64,000 nt of DNA, taken from contig JAGRGD010000037.1 in NCBI GenBank assembly GCA_020445665.1, forward strand, positions 1-64,000, written 5' to 3'. The DNA comes from Rhodocyclaceae bacterium (GTDB lineage Bacteria; Pseudomonadota; Gammaproteobacteria; Burkholderiales; Rhodocyclaceae). Made by a program: the position numbers and the translations under genes. The notes under the pieces were generated by a model. The model was not told the DNA's origin, made no database searches, and was given only the letters and a program-made list of their open reading frames with translations. Positions 62,755-64,000 of the stretch are shown one piece after another. Positions within the stretch are counted from its first letter, which is position 1. The number at the start of each line of letters is the position of its first letter.

Positions 62755-63821
62755 AGTCGCTGCACCTCCTCGGCAGCAAGCAGATGGGCGGCGCCGAGCG
62801 CTGGTTCGCCCGCTTCCTGCCCGCCATGCTCCGCCACGGCGAATCGGTCGAGGCCGTGGTGCGGCGCGATTCCGAACTCGCCCGTCACCACCTCGCCAAC
62901 GTGCCCACCCGCATGCTGGGATTCCGCACCGTGTGGGATCCGCTCTCGCGCCACGAGGTGCGCCGCCTGATCAAGGCGAGCGACGCACCGATCGTACAGA
63001 CCTACATGGGCCGCGCCACCCGCCTCACCCGCCTGCCCCGCGGCGGCGGCAAGGTCCACGTCTCACGCCTCGGCGGGTACTACAAGCTGGATCCCTTCGT
63101 TCATGCCCACGCCTGGATCGGCAACACCCTGGGCCTGTGCGACTGGATGATCCGCGGTGGGCTCCCCGCTGAGCGGGTTTTCCACATCACCAACTTCGCG
63201 GACCCGGCCCGTAGCGTGCCGACCGCCGAACTCGATGCCCTGCGGAGCCGCATCGGCCTGACGGCGGGCGACTGGCTGATGGTCACCGCCGGACGGCTGA
63301 TCGACGTCAAGGGCCACCGCTATCTGGTCGACGCCTTGTCACGCCTGCCGGCTGAACTCGGCGGCCGGCGCCTGCGCCTGGCGGTGCTCGGCGACGGCGA
63401 CCTTCGACCGGCCCTGGAAGCCCAGGCCCGGCAGGCCGGCGTCGCCGACCGCATCCTGTGGGCCGGCTGGCAGCACGAGCCGGCGCCCTGGTTCCAGCTT
63501 GCCGACATGGTGGTCTTCCCCAGCCGCGACCCGGAGACCCTCGGCAACGTCATCCTCGAGGCCTGGGCCTACGGCAAGCCCCTGGTGTGCACGGCCTTCC
63601 GCGGCGCCCGCGAGATCACCCGGCATGGCGAGGACGCCTGGATCGTCCCCTGCGACGACGGCACGGCGCTGGCCGCAGGGATGCGGCACGTGATCGGTAA
63701 CGCCGATCTCCAGCGGGACTTCGTCGCGCGGGGCCTGGCACGCATCGAGAAGGATTTCAGCGAGGCGGCCGTGATCGGCCAATATCGTGCGCTGTACGGG
63801 AAATTGCTGGAGAATCGCTAG
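62751..63821 (+). CDS. Glycosyltransferase family 4
   Basis: A 356-residue GT-B enzyme of the same family. The N-terminus is LLGSKQMGGAERWFARFLP, and the C-terminal motifs are VTAGRLIDVKGHRYLVDAL and FPSRDPETLGNVILEAWAYG. The start overlaps the previous GT4 stop (ATGA). Confidence 0.87.
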   Translation: MKSLHLLGSKQMGGAERWFARFLPAMLRHGESVEAVVRRDSELARHHLANVPTRMLGFRTVWDPLSRHEVRRLIKASDAPIVQTYMGRATRLTRLPRGGGKVHVSRLGGYYKLDPFVHAHAWIGNTLGLCDWMIRGGLPAERVFHITNFADPARSVPTAELDALRSRIGLTAGDWLMVTAGRLIDVKGHRYLVDALSRLPAELGGRRLRLAVLGDGDLRPALEAQARQAGVADRILWAGWQHEPAPWFQLADMVVFPSRDPETLGNVILEAWAYGKPLVCTAFRGAREITRHGEDAWIVPCDDGTALAAGMRHVIGNADLQRDFVARGLARIEKDFSEAAVIGQYRALYGKLLENR

Positions 63822-64000
63822 ATGGACAGCGCGGGCATCAACATCCTGATGTATCACCAGGTGGGGCGGTTCAAGCCGATGAAGGCCCACCGCTCGACCT
63901 ACTGCGACCACCGGCGCTTTGCCTCGCAGATGGCCTACCTCAAGCGCTTCGACTACCACGTGATCTCGCTGCCGCAGGCTCTCGCCTGCCTGCGCGGCGA
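63822..64000 (+). CDS. Polysaccharide deacetylase family protein, N-terminal part
   Basis: The first 59 residues of a gene that continues beyond the window. INILMYHQVGRFKPMKAHRS and FASQMAYLKRFDYHVISLPQ match the opening of the NodB-type polysaccharide deacetylase family found in LPS and capsule clusters. It starts directly after the previous stop codon. The metal-binding motif lies outside the window. Confidence 0.75.
   Translation, partial: MDSAGINILMYHQVGRFKPMKAHRSTYCDHRRFASQMAYLKRFDYHVISLPQALACLRG

Overview
This is a GC-rich window with tightly packed genes and no mobile element, rRNA or CRISPR array that I could see. Gene content and order (a tol-pal operon followed by queE, queC and tRNA-Lys, hslVU, a three-subunit formate dehydrogenase, cobalamin salvage genes and an LPS-assembly operon) point to a Gram-negative proteobacterium, most likely a betaproteobacterium of the Rhodocyclales type (Azoarcus/Thauera-like). 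That placement is an inference from content, not from a marker-gene comparison.

Layout. 1-2.8 kb: the end of a membrane-bound formate dehydrogenase operon, closed by a clear terminator. 2.8-8.9 kb: a Tai4-like immunity protein, a DUF2784 membrane protein, two Cache-type chemoreceptors (the first behind an FNR-type box at class II spacing), a VOC protein and small unknown genes. 8.9-20.8 kb: a membrane spermidine-synthase-like protein, a TPR/GT41 (SPINDLY/OGT-like) glycosyltransferase, a sodium:solute symporter, a PGDYG-type protein, an ornithine aminotransferase fused to a degenerate arginase domain, ubiB, argS and a SPOR protein. 20.9-26 kb: dsbA, a short-chain dehydrogenase, and an overlapping HD-GYP / hybrid histidine kinase pair.

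26-33.9 kb is a cobalamin region: cobU faces away from a cobalamin riboswitch, which precedes btuB, a BtuCD-type permease and ATPase, cobO, a degenerate CobL-like protein and cobA. A second cobalamin block (cobT-cobS-cobC) lies at 50.4-52.8 kb. Together they cover B12 uptake, adenosylation and nucleotide-loop assembly, but no complete corrin-ring pathway is present here.

33.9-40 kb holds a TerB-like gene, a small exported protein behind a c-di-GMP-I (GEMM-I) riboswitch, alaX, an AEC transporter, hslU, hslV and a duplicated STAS-domain protein. 40.1-46.8 kb is ybgC-tolQRAB-pal-cpoB-queE-queC and tRNA-Lys(UUU). 47-50.3 kb carries small proteins, glutathione reductase, a c4-type cytochrome and a CBS protein.

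52.9-64 kb (running off the edge) is one translationally coupled operon for lipid A-core/O-antigen export and assembly: a tyrosine-phosphatase-like protein, msbA, a sialyltransferase-like protein, an O-antigen ligase, two family 9 and three family 4 glycosyltransferases, a polysaccharide pyruvyltransferase-like protein and the start of a polysaccharide deacetylase.

The observations I rate highest are the arginase-like pseudoenzyme fused to ornithine aminotransferase, the CobL-like protein that has lost its SAM-binding motifs inside a B12-riboswitch operon, and the c-di-GMP riboswitch in front of an uncharacterised exported protein.
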